Assembly (NCBI RefSeq): GCF_004114795.1
Contig: NZ_CP035311.1
Location: forward strand, 2,170,001 to 2,234,000
Direction of reading: 5' to 3'
From: Janthinobacterium sp. 17J80-10
Lineage (GTDB): Bacteria; Pseudomonadota; Gammaproteobacteria; Burkholderiales; Burkholderiaceae_D
Length of the DNA: 64,000 bases
In this document: piece after piece, positions 8,642 through 17,063 of the stretch
Numbering within the stretch: the first letter of the stretch is position 1
Layout of the letters: the number at the start of each line of letters is the position of its first letter
Translations under genes and position numbers: made by a program
Notes under the pieces: generated by a model
What the model saw: only the letters and a program-made list of their open reading frames with translations
Told to the model about the DNA's origin: nothing
The model's database searches: none

Positions 8642-11110
8642 ATGAACACTAAAATGACGACGGCGCATGCGCCTTCCCTGCGTACATGGCTGAAGGGTGT
8701 CGCTGCCGCCTTGCTCATCGCCGGGATGTACGCATCGTCCGCACAGGCTGCAGGATTTACCCACCATGTCGTGCAGACGGCATCGGGCACCGGATCCAAG
8801 GATCGTCATTTCAGTTACTACGTTCCCAACACCTATGTCGCCGGCACTGCGGCGCCGCTGTGGGTGGTCTTGCATGGCTGCCGCCAGACCGAGCGCACCA
8901 TGACCGATCTGATGGGCATGGAATCCTTTGCCGAGCGCGACAAGGCCATTGTCCTGTATCCATTCCAGAACAACGACGCCAGCGCCAACGACAACGACGG
9001 GCGCAACCCCAATTGCTGGGGCTACTGGTTCGACGCCAATATCCATCGCGATGGCGGTGAGGTGCTCGATATCAAGCGCATGGTCGATTACATGAAGGGG
9101 CGCTTCACCGTTGACAGCAATCGCGTCCACATTACCGGCATTTCCAGTGGCGGCGCCATGAGCACCATTGCCCAGGTCGCCTACCCGGACGTGTTTGCCT
9201 CGGCGGTGATCGTCGAAGGCATCGGCTACGGCGAGACTTCGGCGACTTATACCGGCACGACACCATGCCAGACGGTCATTGATTACAATCTGGGCACCGT
9301 GCAGGCAACCTCCACCGCCATTTCCAAGATGCGCACGGAAATGCAGAAGAGCACGCTGCGCCAGCCGCCCGTGCTGGTCATGCACAACAAGAAGGATTGC
9401 ACGGTGCCGATCAAGGTCGGCCAGAGCGTCATCGATGCCTTCCTCGGCCTGCGCGCCGCCGATGGCCTGGGTATCAGTGCCACGCCGACTTCGTCGGTTG
9501 CCGGCAGCGTGAATGGCTTGCCTTACACCTGGAGCAAGTACGGCAACGATGGCTATGGCAACAGCCTGGTCGAAGCGGTCATCATGGATGTGACAGAAGC
9601 CCAGTTGCGCAGTGCCGGCGTGGTCGACATGACCAGCGACGTGTACGAGCCTTCCTCCAACGAAGCAGTGAAAGAAGATATCAAGCGCGGCCACTGGTGG
9701 GCAGGGGCGGCCCAGCGCGGCCCGTGGATCATCAACAAGGGGATCAATAGCGCCCAGGTCGCAGCCGATTTCTTCAAGACGCACCCCATGAATCCGGGAG
9801 CAGTTGCCACCACAACCACGACAGCCGGCGCAACCACCTCCACGGTGGCGACCACCACGACGACCACGCTGGCATCGAGCGTGCCGCCGGGGCCGGGCAC
9901 CTGGAGCGGCAACCAGACCTGGGGCGCGGATGCGGCCCATGGCGGCAACCTGCAAGGGTATTTCTACTGGCCGGCGACGGCGCCGGCAGTCAACGGCAAG
10001 CGCGCGCTGATCCTGGTCTTGCACGGCTGCAGCCAGACCGCTGCCAATGATGTCATCAATGCTGGCGATGGCGGCTACAACTGGAAAGCTGCCGCTGACC
10101 AGTACGGTGCCGTGATCCTGGCGCCGAACGCCACCGGCAACGTCGCCTCGGTGCACTGCTGGGACTATTACGGCACCAGCCATAGCCGCACCGCTGGCCA
10201 TAGCGGCGTGCTGCTCGACCTGATTAACCGGTTCAAGAATGATCCGCAATACGCCATTGATCCAAGCCAGGTGTATGTCACCGGCCTGTCGTCGGGTGGC
10301 GGCCAGACCATGGTCATGGGCTGCCTGGCGCCGGATGTGTTTGCCGGCATCGGCAACAATGCCGGTCCTTCGCTGGGCACATCCTCCGGCCAGATTGGTT
10401 CGGTACCATCGGGCTACACTTCCACCACCGCAAAGAACACCTGCCTGAGTCTGGCCGGCAGCAATGCCAGCCACTTCTCGACGCAGATTGCCAATGCCGT
10501 ATGGGGCGGCTCGGATTACACCGTCGGCCAGGCTTATGGCCCGCTGAACATGGAAGCCATGCGCATGGTCTACGGCAGCACGTACAGCAGCGGCAGCATT
10601 ACTGTGACCGGCGGCGGCAGCGGCACCCAGCACACGCTCAATGGCAAGATCCGCACTTCGCAGATCGCGGTCACTGGCCTGGCACATGCCTGGCCGGCCG
10701 GTGCAGGCGGCCAGAACACGAACTTCGTGAACAATACGACCGTCAATTACCCGGCGTACATCACCAAGTTCTGGTTCGACAATAACCTGCGTGTCGGCGG
10801 CACCACCACGACGACGACCGGCGGGGCAACCACCTCCACGGCGGCCACCACGACCTCGACTGCGGGAACAACCACGACCTCGGCAGCGGCCACCACGACG
10901 TCCACGACCACGACCACTACGGTGGCAGCGGGCGCATGCTTCAACACGAGCAACTACGCTCATGTGACGGCTGGCCGTGCCTACAACAGCAGTGGCACCG
11001 CGAAGGCCAACGGCTCCAACCAGAGCATGGGCTTGTACAACACCTTCGTTATCACCAAGCTGCGCCAGACTGGCACCAACTACTACGTCATCGACAGCAC
11101 CTGTCCTTGA
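8642..11110 (+). CDS. Secreted tandem-domain poly(3-hydroxybutyrate) depolymerase-family esterase
   Basis: 822 residues. The ATG at 8642 follows AGGAG and gives a clear signal peptide (LLIAGMYASSAQAA). Two complete alpha/beta-hydrolase domains of the PHB-depolymerase/LpqC esterase family follow each other: domain 1 (about residues 35-385) with LHGCRQTERT oxyanion region and Ser168 in GISSGG; domain 2 (about 415-715) with LHGCSQTAAN and Ser550 in GLSSGG. A threonine-rich linker separates them (about 389-413) and a second, longer linker (about 720-760) leads to a 60-residue cysteine-bounded C-terminal domain (CFNTSNYAHV...STCP) resembling the terminal domain of bacterial PHB depolymerases, probably for substrate binding. 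Most family members have a single catalytic domain. Substrate may be PHB or another ester. It is monocistronic with its own terminator. Confidence 0.85.
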   Translation: MNTKMTTAHAPSLRTWLKGVAAALLIAGMYASSAQAAGFTHHVVQTASGTGSKDRHFSYYVPNTYVAGTAAPLWVVLHGCRQTERTMTDLMGMESFAERDKAIVLYPFQNNDASANDNDGRNPNCWGYWFDANIHRDGGEVLDIKRMVDYMKGRFTVDSNRVHITGISSGGAMSTIAQVAYPDVFASAVIVEGIGYGETSATYTGTTPCQTVIDYNLGTVQATSTAISKMRTEMQKSTLRQPPVLVMHNKKDCTVPIKVGQSVIDAFLGLRAADGLGISATPTSSVAGSVNGLPYTWSKYGNDGYGNSLVEAVIMDVTEAQLRSAGVVDMTSDVYEPSSNEAVKEDIKRGHWWAGAAQRGPWIINKGINSAQVAADFFKTHPMNPGAVATTTTTAGATTSTVATTTTTTLASSVPPGPGTWSGNQTWGADAAHGGNLQGYFYWPATAPAVNGKRALILVLHGCSQTAANDVINAGDGGYNWKAAADQYGAVILAPNATGNVASVHCWDYYGTSHSRTAGHSGVLLDLINRFKNDPQYAIDPSQVYVTGLSSGGGQTMVMGCLAPDVFAGIGNNAGPSLGTSSGQIGSVPSGYTSTTAKNTCLSLAGSNASHFSTQIANAVWGGSDYTVGQAYGPLNMEAMRMVYGSTYSSGSITVTGGGSGTQHTLNGKIRTSQIAVTGLAHAWPAGAGGQNTNFVNNTTVNYPAYITKFWFDNNLRVGGTTTTTTGGATTSTAATTTSTAGTTTTSAAATTTSTTTTTTVAAGACFNTSNYAHVTAGRAYNSSGTAKANGSNQSMGLYNTFVITKLRQTGTNYYVIDSTCP
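9808..9880 (+). repeat. low-complexity ACC/ACG threonine-linker repeat 1 (coding)
   Basis: Imperfect ACC/ACG/ACA triplet runs encode the threonine-rich hinge between the two esterase domains. This kind of hinge is typical of secreted polymer hydrolases. Confidence 0.8.
10800..10924 (+). repeat. low-complexity ACC/ACG threonine-linker repeat 2 (coding)
   Basis: A longer Thr/Ala/Ser hinge with repeated ACCACGACC-like units between catalytic domain 2 and the C-terminal domain. It shares the GCAACCACCTCCACGG phrase with repeat 1, suggesting duplication together with the catalytic domain. Confidence 0.8.
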
Positions 11111-11146
11111 ACGGTACGCGCAGTACTGTCAGCCAACGCTGTATCC

Positions 11147-11181
11147 AACCCGCCGCTCCATCATGGAGGGCGGGTTTTTTT
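11147..11181 (+). terminator. intrinsic terminator after the PHB-depolymerase gene
   Basis: CCCGCC (11149-11154) and CTCCA (11156-11160) pair with TGGAG (11164-11168) and GGCGGG (11169-11174) around a TCA loop, with one bulged G, followed by seven Ts. This is a textbook rho-independent terminator 36 bp past the stop. Confidence 0.9.
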
Positions 11182-11294
11182 AACCATTTCGCTCATTGAT
11201 CAGCCGCAAATCCTTGCTGGCTAGCGTGACTAAGCTGAATTGCAGTTGCTTTCGCCGGGCTCGTCGGCGGCATTCCGGATTGACGGGAAGGAGC

Positions 11295-12287
11295 ATGGAT
11301 GCGTGCGTGATGTTTGGTGGCGATGTCATGCTGGGGCGTATCGTCAAGGAATACATTCTTCTGCATGGTCCGCAATATCCTTTGGGGCCGGTGGCGGGAC
11401 TGATGCGCAATGCCGATCTCGCCATCGTCAACCTGGAATGCGCCCTCACCACTTCCGACCGGACCTGGGCGGGCGCGCCCAAGGCATTCTATTTCGGCGC
11501 ACCGCCGCAAGCGGTACAGTGCCTGGCAGATGCCGGCGTCGATCTGGTCAGTCTCGCCAACAACCATGTGCTGGATTATGGCGTCGCAGGTTTGATTGAA
11601 ACCTTGCATTTGCTTCGCCACCACGGCATTGCCCAGTGCGGCGCCGGTGAAAACGGCGCCCGGGCCAGGATGCCGGCGGTGCTCGAGCGCGCCGGCATGC
11701 GTTTTGGCATGGCGGCGTTTTGCGACCACCAGGAAGATTTTGCGGCTTTTCCTGATGTGCCCGGCATGGCCTACCTGGACCTGGAAGACGAAGCGGCTGC
11801 CCTGGCAGCATGGCGTGTCGCACTGCAATCATTGCAGCGCGAGCGGGTCGACTGGCCGATCCTGTCGCTGCATTGGGGGCCGAACATGGTGCTGCGGCCG
11901 TCGGCCCGGTTCCGGCGCCTGGCACACGCGGCCATCGACATGGGCTGGAAAATCCTGTTCGGCCACAGTGCCCACGTATTCCAGGGCATCGAACTCTATC
12001 GCGGCTGCCCGATCCTGTACGCCGCGGGCGACCTCGTGGACGATTACTATGTCGACCCGGAATTTGCCAATGATCACCAGTTGCTGATCGAACTCGAACT
12101 TGGCCGAAGCGCCCTGCAGCGTATCCTTGTGCATCCGGTATTCATCGAAAATTGCCAGGTACGGCCAGCCACGGGCGAGCGGTACGCACGCGTTCGCGAC
12201 ACCATGGGTGCCCTGTGCCGGGAAATGGGCACCATCCTCAGGAAAGACAGCGCTGAACGCCTTTACATCGGGCCGGTGTCCGTGTAA
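11295..12287 (+). CDS. CapA-like metallophosphatase-fold protein (poly-gamma-glutamate synthesis/capsule family)
   Basis: 330 residues from ATG 11295. An AAGGAG lies only one base before that codon, so GTG 11307 or ATG 11310 are possible real starts. CapA-family motifs are present in order: FGGDVMLGR, LAIVNLECALTT, DLVSLANNHVLDYG, WPILSLHWGPN, LFGHSAHVFQGIE. These make up the calcineurin-like metal site of the family. No signal peptide or membrane anchor is visible, unlike Bacillus CapA, and no capB/capC genes are adjacent, so a role in polyglutamate synthesis is not supported by context. The 3' end overlaps the convergent stress-type gene by 25 bp. Confidence 0.8.
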   Translation: MDACVMFGGDVMLGRIVKEYILLHGPQYPLGPVAGLMRNADLAIVNLECALTTSDRTWAGAPKAFYFGAPPQAVQCLADAGVDLVSLANNHVLDYGVAGLIETLHLLRHHGIAQCGAGENGARARMPAVLERAGMRFGMAAFCDHQEDFAAFPDVPGMAYLDLEDEAAALAAWRVALQSLQRERVDWPILSLHWGPNMVLRPSARFRRLAHAAIDMGWKILFGHSAHVFQGIELYRGCPILYAAGDLVDDYYVDPEFANDHQLLIELELGRSALQRILVHPVFIENCQVRPATGERYARVRDTMGALCREMGTILRKDSAERLYIGPVSV

Positions 12288-12799
12288 TCGCCAACCGCTG
12301 CCTGGATGACACCTTGTGCGGTCGCCGTCTCTTGTTGCGTCCTGGTCTGGACCACCAGGACGGTCTGGCCGCTGGCAATCGCATCGCGTACCAGGTCGGA
12401 TAGCCACCCCTCCTTTTTTTCGGCGGCCGGCGCCGGGCTGCGGGCAGCACCGGCTGCGGCGCCTACCAGTCCGCCAAGGCTGGCGCCCCAGCCCAGCATC
12501 GCCAATGGCGCAATCAGCGGGCTGGCGACGAAGAGGCTCACGTTGGCGGCAACCAGCGCGATCTGGCCAAGCGCGCCGATGCCGGTGCCGATGATGGCCC
12601 CTTTGGCGCCATCCACGATGGCGTCTTTCAGGACGGCATTGCTGTCGTCTTTCGGCGCGGGGGCGGGGGCGGGCGCATCGGTGTCGAAGATATGCAGCTG
12701 TTCAGGCGGCAGGCCCCGCTCGACAAGCCGGGAAACCGCGCTGTCGGCATCCCCGCGGTTGGCGAAAAAGCCGGATACGTGGTGACGGTATTCATTCAT
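12263..12799 (-). CDS. Small glycine-rich protein with N-terminal general-stress (YflT-like) domain
   Basis: 178 residues. The ATG at 12799 is preceded by AAGGAG at normal spacing. Residues 1-45 (HHVSGFFANRGDADSAVSRLVERGLPPEQLHIF) look like the short domain found in heat-induced/general stress proteins of the YflT type. Then comes a proline/alanine spacer and a glycine-zipper-like hydrophobic stretch (GAIIGTGIGALG... LGGLVGAAAGAA), which could be membrane-embedded. The C-terminus (TVLVVQTRTQQETATAQGVIQ) is a predicted strand-helix unit. Exact function is unknown; stress response is a family-level guess. Confidence 0.65.
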   Translation of the reverse strand: MNEYRHHVSGFFANRGDADSAVSRLVERGLPPEQLHIFDTDAPAPAPAPKDDSNAVLKDAIVDGAKGAIIGTGIGALGQIALVAANVSLFVASPLIAPLAMLGWGASLGGLVGAAAGAARSPAPAAEKKEGWLSDLVRDAIASGQTVLVVQTRTQQETATAQGVIQAAVGDYTDTGPM

Positions 12800-13077
12800 C
12801 GCGGTGCTCCTTGATGTCATTCGTGAGGAAAAGGATGAAAGGCATGGTTGTCATGGATGATTCCTTTTCATGTTTACGTTGTATGCATGAGTGCAATCGG
12901 TGGCGCCACGGAGAACCCGAGAATTTATGAGATTCATTCTGTTGTCAGGAAGTTTCTTGATATTTGCCGGTGTGCCTGATCGGATGCCCGCCATGTTACT
13001 CTTCGGATACGTCAGGTCCTGGGCATTGATGCGCCGTCCTGCGCCGGCATTTCATCCCTAAAATTATATTTTTATCA

Positions 13078-15369
13078 ATGAAGCTCAAGCAGTTCATTTT
13101 TGCCCGCAGCTTAAGCACCTACCTGGCTGTGGCGTTTTCCCTCATGTCCATCGTGCTCACGCTGGTGCTGGTCGAGGTTGTCGAAAGAGTTGCTACGCAA
13201 CAGGTCAAGTCCAATATTGGCCATAGCCTTGCAGAACTGGCGCTGCAAACGTCCGGCAGGCTTGACCGCGGCATGTTCGAACGCTATCGGGAAGTGCGCC
13301 TGATGACGCAGCGCGGCGACCTGGTGGGGCCTGGCGTTAGCGTTGACGATCGCCGCAAAGTGCTGGATGGCTTGCTGGAGACCTACAAATACTATGCCTG
13401 GATCGGCATGACGGACAACAGCGGGAAGGTGCAGGTCGCGGCGCATCGCCTGCTGGAAGGCGCAGACGTTTCCAAGCGCCCCTGGTTTGGCAATGCCTTG
13501 CGCGGCATCCATCTTGGCGACGTGCATGAAGCGGTGCTGCTGGCCAAGCTGCTGCCGAACCCAACCAAAGAGCCCAAGCGCTTCGTCGATGTGGCCTTCC
13601 CCTACAATGACAAGGATGGCAAGCCGATGGGGGTGCTTGGCGTGCATTTGTCCTGGCAATGGGCGCGCGATGTCGAGAAATCGATCATCGAGCCCATTAT
13701 CGCGCGCCGGCAGGTCGAGGCGCTGATAGTCGGCGCCGACGGCGTCGTGTTGCTGGGTCCGCCTGACTTGCAGGGAAAGCAGCTGGCCCAGTCCAGTTTC
13801 CGTGCGGCGCAACAGCAAAACCTCGGCTATGTGGTCGAGAAATGGCCTGATGGCCGAGCCTACCTGGTCGGATTCAGCAAGGGCCAGGGTTACCAGAACT
13901 ATCCTGGACTCGGATGGACCGTGCTTGTGCGGCAGAATGTCGATGACGCCTTTTTGCAAGTCAGGCAAATACGCTATCGCGCGTTGTGGAGCGGTCTTGC
14001 CCTGGTCTTGCTGTTTTCTACCGTCGGCGCGATCGTTGCGCGCCGCATCACGCGGCCGCTGGATGCCTTGACGCAATCGGCGCAGCTGATCCAGCGCGGC
14101 GATGCTCAGACGATTGCACCGGGTGCGCACAGCTATTTCGAAGTCAAGACGCTGAGCGGCGCCCTCAATTCACTTGTGGCCAAGCTGCTGCAACGCAGCC
14201 AGGAATTGCAGGAATTGAATCTCACCCTGGAAAATCGCGTGGCAGACCGCACGCGTGAACTGGAGCATGCGCTGCTTGCGGTGCAATCCAATGAGCGGCG
14301 CATTGCGACGATTATCGAAGCGGCGCAAGATGCCTTTGTCGGCGTCGACCTGCGCGGCAATGTCACCGACTGGAATTCACGCGCGGAACGCATGTTTGGC
14401 TGGAGCAGGCAGGAAGTCATCGGCCGGCCGCTGGTGGAAATGGTGGTGCCGGAGCGATTCCGCCCGAGTTTCGCCAGGGCGGTCGGTACCTTCAACGAGA
14501 CTGGCAGGCTGGACTGGCTGGACCGGCGCATGGAACGGATCGTGATGAATCGCCAGGGCGTCGAATTCCCTGTTGAAATGACCGCAGGCCTGGCAGGCAC
14601 CAGCGAGACCGCATTTTTCAGCGCTTTCCTGCATGATATTTCCGAGCGCAAGAAAGTCGAACAGATGAAAAATGAATTCGTCTCGACCGTCTCGCACGAA
14701 CTGCGCACGCCGCTGACTTCCATCCGCGCCTCGCTTGCCATGCTGGCCGACGGTACCGCCGGCGAGCTGCCGGACGATACAAAAGGCTTGATCGATATTG
14801 CGTATCAGAGTTGCGAGCGCCTGGTGCGGTTGGTCAACGACGTGCTCGACATCGAAAAAATCGAGTCGGGCAACATGCAATTCGAACAGGTGCCGCAACC
14901 GTTGCTGCCGCTGGTCGACCAGGCGCTGGAAGCAATGCAGGGGTATGCGCAGCAGTTCGGCGTGGCGCTGCAGCGCCACGTCGAGCCGCAATCGACCGGG
15001 CTGATCGCTGCGGTGGACCGCGACGGCATGGCGCAGGTGCTGACAAACCTGATTTCAAATGCTGTCAAGTTTTCGCCGCGCGGCGGCCAGGTCGACGTGC
15101 ATCTCGCCGCTCATGACGGGCGCGCCCGCTTGTCCGTGGTCGATCGCGGTTGCGGCATCCCGGAAGCCTTCCGTGACCGCGTGTTTCAGAAATTTGCCCA
15201 GGCGGATTCCGGCGATTCGCGCCAGAAGGGTGGGACCGGGTTGGGCTTGAGCATCTGCAAGAGCATCGTGGAAGAACATGGCGGGACGATTGCCTTCGAG
15301 AGCATAGCTGGCGCCGGAACCAGCTTTCACGTGCTGCTGCCGCTGGTGCAAGCGGCGGCAGCAGCATAA
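13078..15369 (+). CDS. Cache-HAMP-PAS sensor histidine kinase
   Basis: 763 residues. Order: membrane helix (about 13-35), large periplasmic Cache-type sensor (about 40-295, with YAWIGMTDNSGKVQVAA and RPWFGNA), second helix (about 300-322), HAMP (RRITRPLDALTQSAQLIQRGD), a short coiled coil, PAS (about 405-520, GVDLRGNVTDWNSRAERMFGWS), HisKA with the phospho-acceptor His540 in SHELRTPLTSIRASL, and HATPase with NLISNAVKFSP, DRGCGIP and GGTGLGLSICKSIV boxes. All catalytic boxes look intact. It has no receiver domain. The single-domain response regulator at 20270-20671 lies at the far end of the convergent polysaccharide operon and is a plausible partner. Confidence 0.93.
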   Translation: MKLKQFIFARSLSTYLAVAFSLMSIVLTLVLVEVVERVATQQVKSNIGHSLAELALQTSGRLDRGMFERYREVRLMTQRGDLVGPGVSVDDRRKVLDGLLETYKYYAWIGMTDNSGKVQVAAHRLLEGADVSKRPWFGNALRGIHLGDVHEAVLLAKLLPNPTKEPKRFVDVAFPYNDKDGKPMGVLGVHLSWQWARDVEKSIIEPIIARRQVEALIVGADGVVLLGPPDLQGKQLAQSSFRAAQQQNLGYVVEKWPDGRAYLVGFSKGQGYQNYPGLGWTVLVRQNVDDAFLQVRQIRYRALWSGLALVLLFSTVGAIVARRITRPLDALTQSAQLIQRGDAQTIAPGAHSYFEVKTLSGALNSLVAKLLQRSQELQELNLTLENRVADRTRELEHALLAVQSNERRIATIIEAAQDAFVGVDLRGNVTDWNSRAERMFGWSRQEVIGRPLVEMVVPERFRPSFARAVGTFNETGRLDWLDRRMERIVMNRQGVEFPVEMTAGLAGTSETAFFSAFLHDISERKKVEQMKNEFVSTVSHELRTPLTSIRASLAMLADGTAGELPDDTKGLIDIAYQSCERLVRLVNDVLDIEKIESGNMQFEQVPQPLLPLVDQALEAMQGYAQQFGVALQRHVEPQSTGLIAAVDRDGMAQVLTNLISNAVKFSPRGGQVDVHLAAHDGRARLSVVDRGCGIPEAFRDRVFQKFAQADSGDSRQKGGTGLGLSICKSIVEEHGGTIAFESIAGAGTSFHVLLPLVQAAAAA

Positions 15370-15377
15370 TCGGTCCG

Positions 15378-17054
15378 CTACCTGAATTCGTGCAGCGCGA
15401 TGCCGGCAAAGCTGTGCCAGGCGCCGAAATCGCGTTCCAGCTGCGGCAGCAGGCGCAGCAGTCCTGGCTTGTCCGCATGGAAGCTGGTTGCACTGCCGTC
15501 AAATACGGTACTGGCCGCGAGCTGGAATACTTGCGCCTGGGGCAGTGACCGGGCTTGCCTGAGCAGCACGAGCACGGCCATGCCGTCCATTCGCAGCAGC
15601 AGCAATTCGCCTGCCGCTCCCGGGTCCGCCCGGGTATAGCGCCGCTGCGTTTCCGGGGCCACGTGCCCGGCTTCGAGGGCAATACGCACACGCTTGCCGT
15701 GGCTTGCCCCCCAGTCGAGAAACGGCACGGCAAAACGATAGATTTCCTGCGCCTCGGTGCGGTAGTTCATCACCGCCAGGCTGTCGGCGGCCGATGCCAG
15801 CCCGCGCAGCAATCCCGGCTTGCCGGACCACCAGTACGGCACCACGAATTCAAGCTGCATCGGCGCAGTCGCCTTGCGCAGCGCCGCGGCCAGGTCCAGA
15901 TACTGCGTGTCCAGGCCGGCGGATGCCATTGCGTAGCCCGGCAACAGGTAGGGCTCGATATCGAACTGCACTCCGCGCAGCCGCGCGCCTGCTGCGACAC
16001 CCGCATTGTAGGCGGCATAGGCGCGGGCGCGTTGCAGCGTGGCTGCCCGTTCTGCGGGCAGCACCATGTGCGGGTCGCCATCCACGCTCCAGATGGCCAC
16101 GCCGCGGTCGCTTGCGCGCTGCACGAACGCCGCCAGCGCTGCGGCGTCACGCACGGCGCCACCTGTTACCGGCACGGCGATGAAGAGCTCGCCGATGCCA
16201 TGCTGTCGGGCCCACGCCAGGAGCGATGCGCCGTTTTCCTGCCATTCCTGCGCTTGCCACACCCAGGAAGAGCGTGGCCGGGCCTTGTCGGCGCTTGCGG
16301 CAAGTTCAAGGGCATCCAGTTGCAGGCTGGCTTGCTGAAGCGGGCAAACGATGACGAATTGCTGCCAGCTTTCGCGGGCAAGCGCGCGGGGCAGGGCGAG
16401 GCGGGCTGTGGCCGTGTCACTCGCGGCGGCGCTGCGCCCCATCGGCAATGCCGATTCGGATGCCGCGTGGGCAGCGTCGACCGCCTGCCACCCGAAGCTG
16501 CCGCTGCCGCTCGTGGCAAGCTGCAATGCGACGTCGGCGCGGGGAATGTACCAGTCCGGCGCGCTCAGGATCACGCCGGCGGGCTTGCTGCCGGCCTCGC
16601 ACGCCAGTTGCAGGCCACCATCCGTGCGCTGTACGCGCACGCGTTCTTCGACGCCAAAGGCGCGTGCGCGCATCACGGGGAGCAGGTTGGCGTGCAATGG
16701 CATCGGCGTCGGCCGGAGCGGTGCTGCCTGCGCGGCCGGAAATGTCGCCTCCGAGACCACGAAGCGCTGATCCTGCTGGCGGCCTTGCAGCAGGATGGTG
16801 GCGCCTGGCGCAGTCTGCGCCGGCACGGGATACAAAGACTCCACCTCCTCCAGGTTCGCTGGCAACGCCATGCTGCTACAGCCGGGGAGTTCAGGCAGGC
16901 CATTGACGATCAGGTGCGCCGGCGCGCCATCGGGGCGGATCACCTGGGCTTGCGGCATGCCGGCGGCAACTGTCGAAGGCGGGCAGACGTGCAGCCAGGC
17001 GGCGTTGGCGGTAGTAGTCATGAACAGCAGGAAGCAGAGAAAAAGCCGGTCCAT
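15378..17054 (-). CDS. Secreted TIM-barrel glycoside-hydrolase-like protein, last gene of exopolysaccharide operon
   Basis: 558 residues with a cleavable signal peptide (LFLCFLLFMTTTANA). The first 230 residues are beta-rich and unrecognised. From about residue 245 an (alpha/beta)8-barrel pattern appears: strand/helix units ending in GELFIAVPV, GVAIWSVDGDPHM, RGVQFDIEPYLLPGY, LEFVVPYWWSG, SLAVMNYRTEAQEI, KRVRIALEAGHV. Asp365 and Glu367 in FDIEPY are placed like the DxE acid pair of GH18-type enzymes, and MNYR corresponds to their MxYD strand. It therefore probably cleaves or trims a polysaccharide in the periplasm. No specific family is assigned. It follows the glycosyltransferase by 9 bp in the same operon. 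Confidence 0.6.
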   Translation of the reverse strand: MDRLFLCFLLFMTTTANAAWLHVCPPSTVAAGMPQAQVIRPDGAPAHLIVNGLPELPGCSSMALPANLEEVESLYPVPAQTAPGATILLQGRQQDQRFVVSEATFPAAQAAPLRPTPMPLHANLLPVMRARAFGVEERVRVQRTDGGLQLACEAGSKPAGVILSAPDWYIPRADVALQLATSGSGSFGWQAVDAAHAASESALPMGRSAAASDTATARLALPRALARESWQQFVIVCPLQQASLQLDALELAASADKARPRSSWVWQAQEWQENGASLLAWARQHGIGELFIAVPVTGGAVRDAAALAAFVQRASDRGVAIWSVDGDPHMVLPAERAATLQRARAYAAYNAGVAAGARLRGVQFDIEPYLLPGYAMASAGLDTQYLDLAAALRKATAPMQLEFVVPYWWSGKPGLLRGLASAADSLAVMNYRTEAQEIYRFAVPFLDWGASHGKRVRIALEAGHVAPETQRRYTRADPGAAGELLLLRMDGMAVLVLLRQARSLPQAQVFQLAASTVFDGSATSFHADKPGLLRLLPQLERDFGAWHSFAGIALHEFR

Positions 17055-17063
17055 GGCGCCAGT

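Noticed and set aside
9808-10924. Short repeated ACC/ACG units resembling a tandem-repeat or CRISPR-like array
   Set aside because: In frame and coding for threonine-rich linkers; no spacer-repeat periodicity.
8279-10963. 894-codon minus-strand frame opposite the PHB-depolymerase gene
   Set aside because: Mirror artefact of a real secreted esterase; valine and glycine/arginine runs come from the antisense of the threonine linkers.
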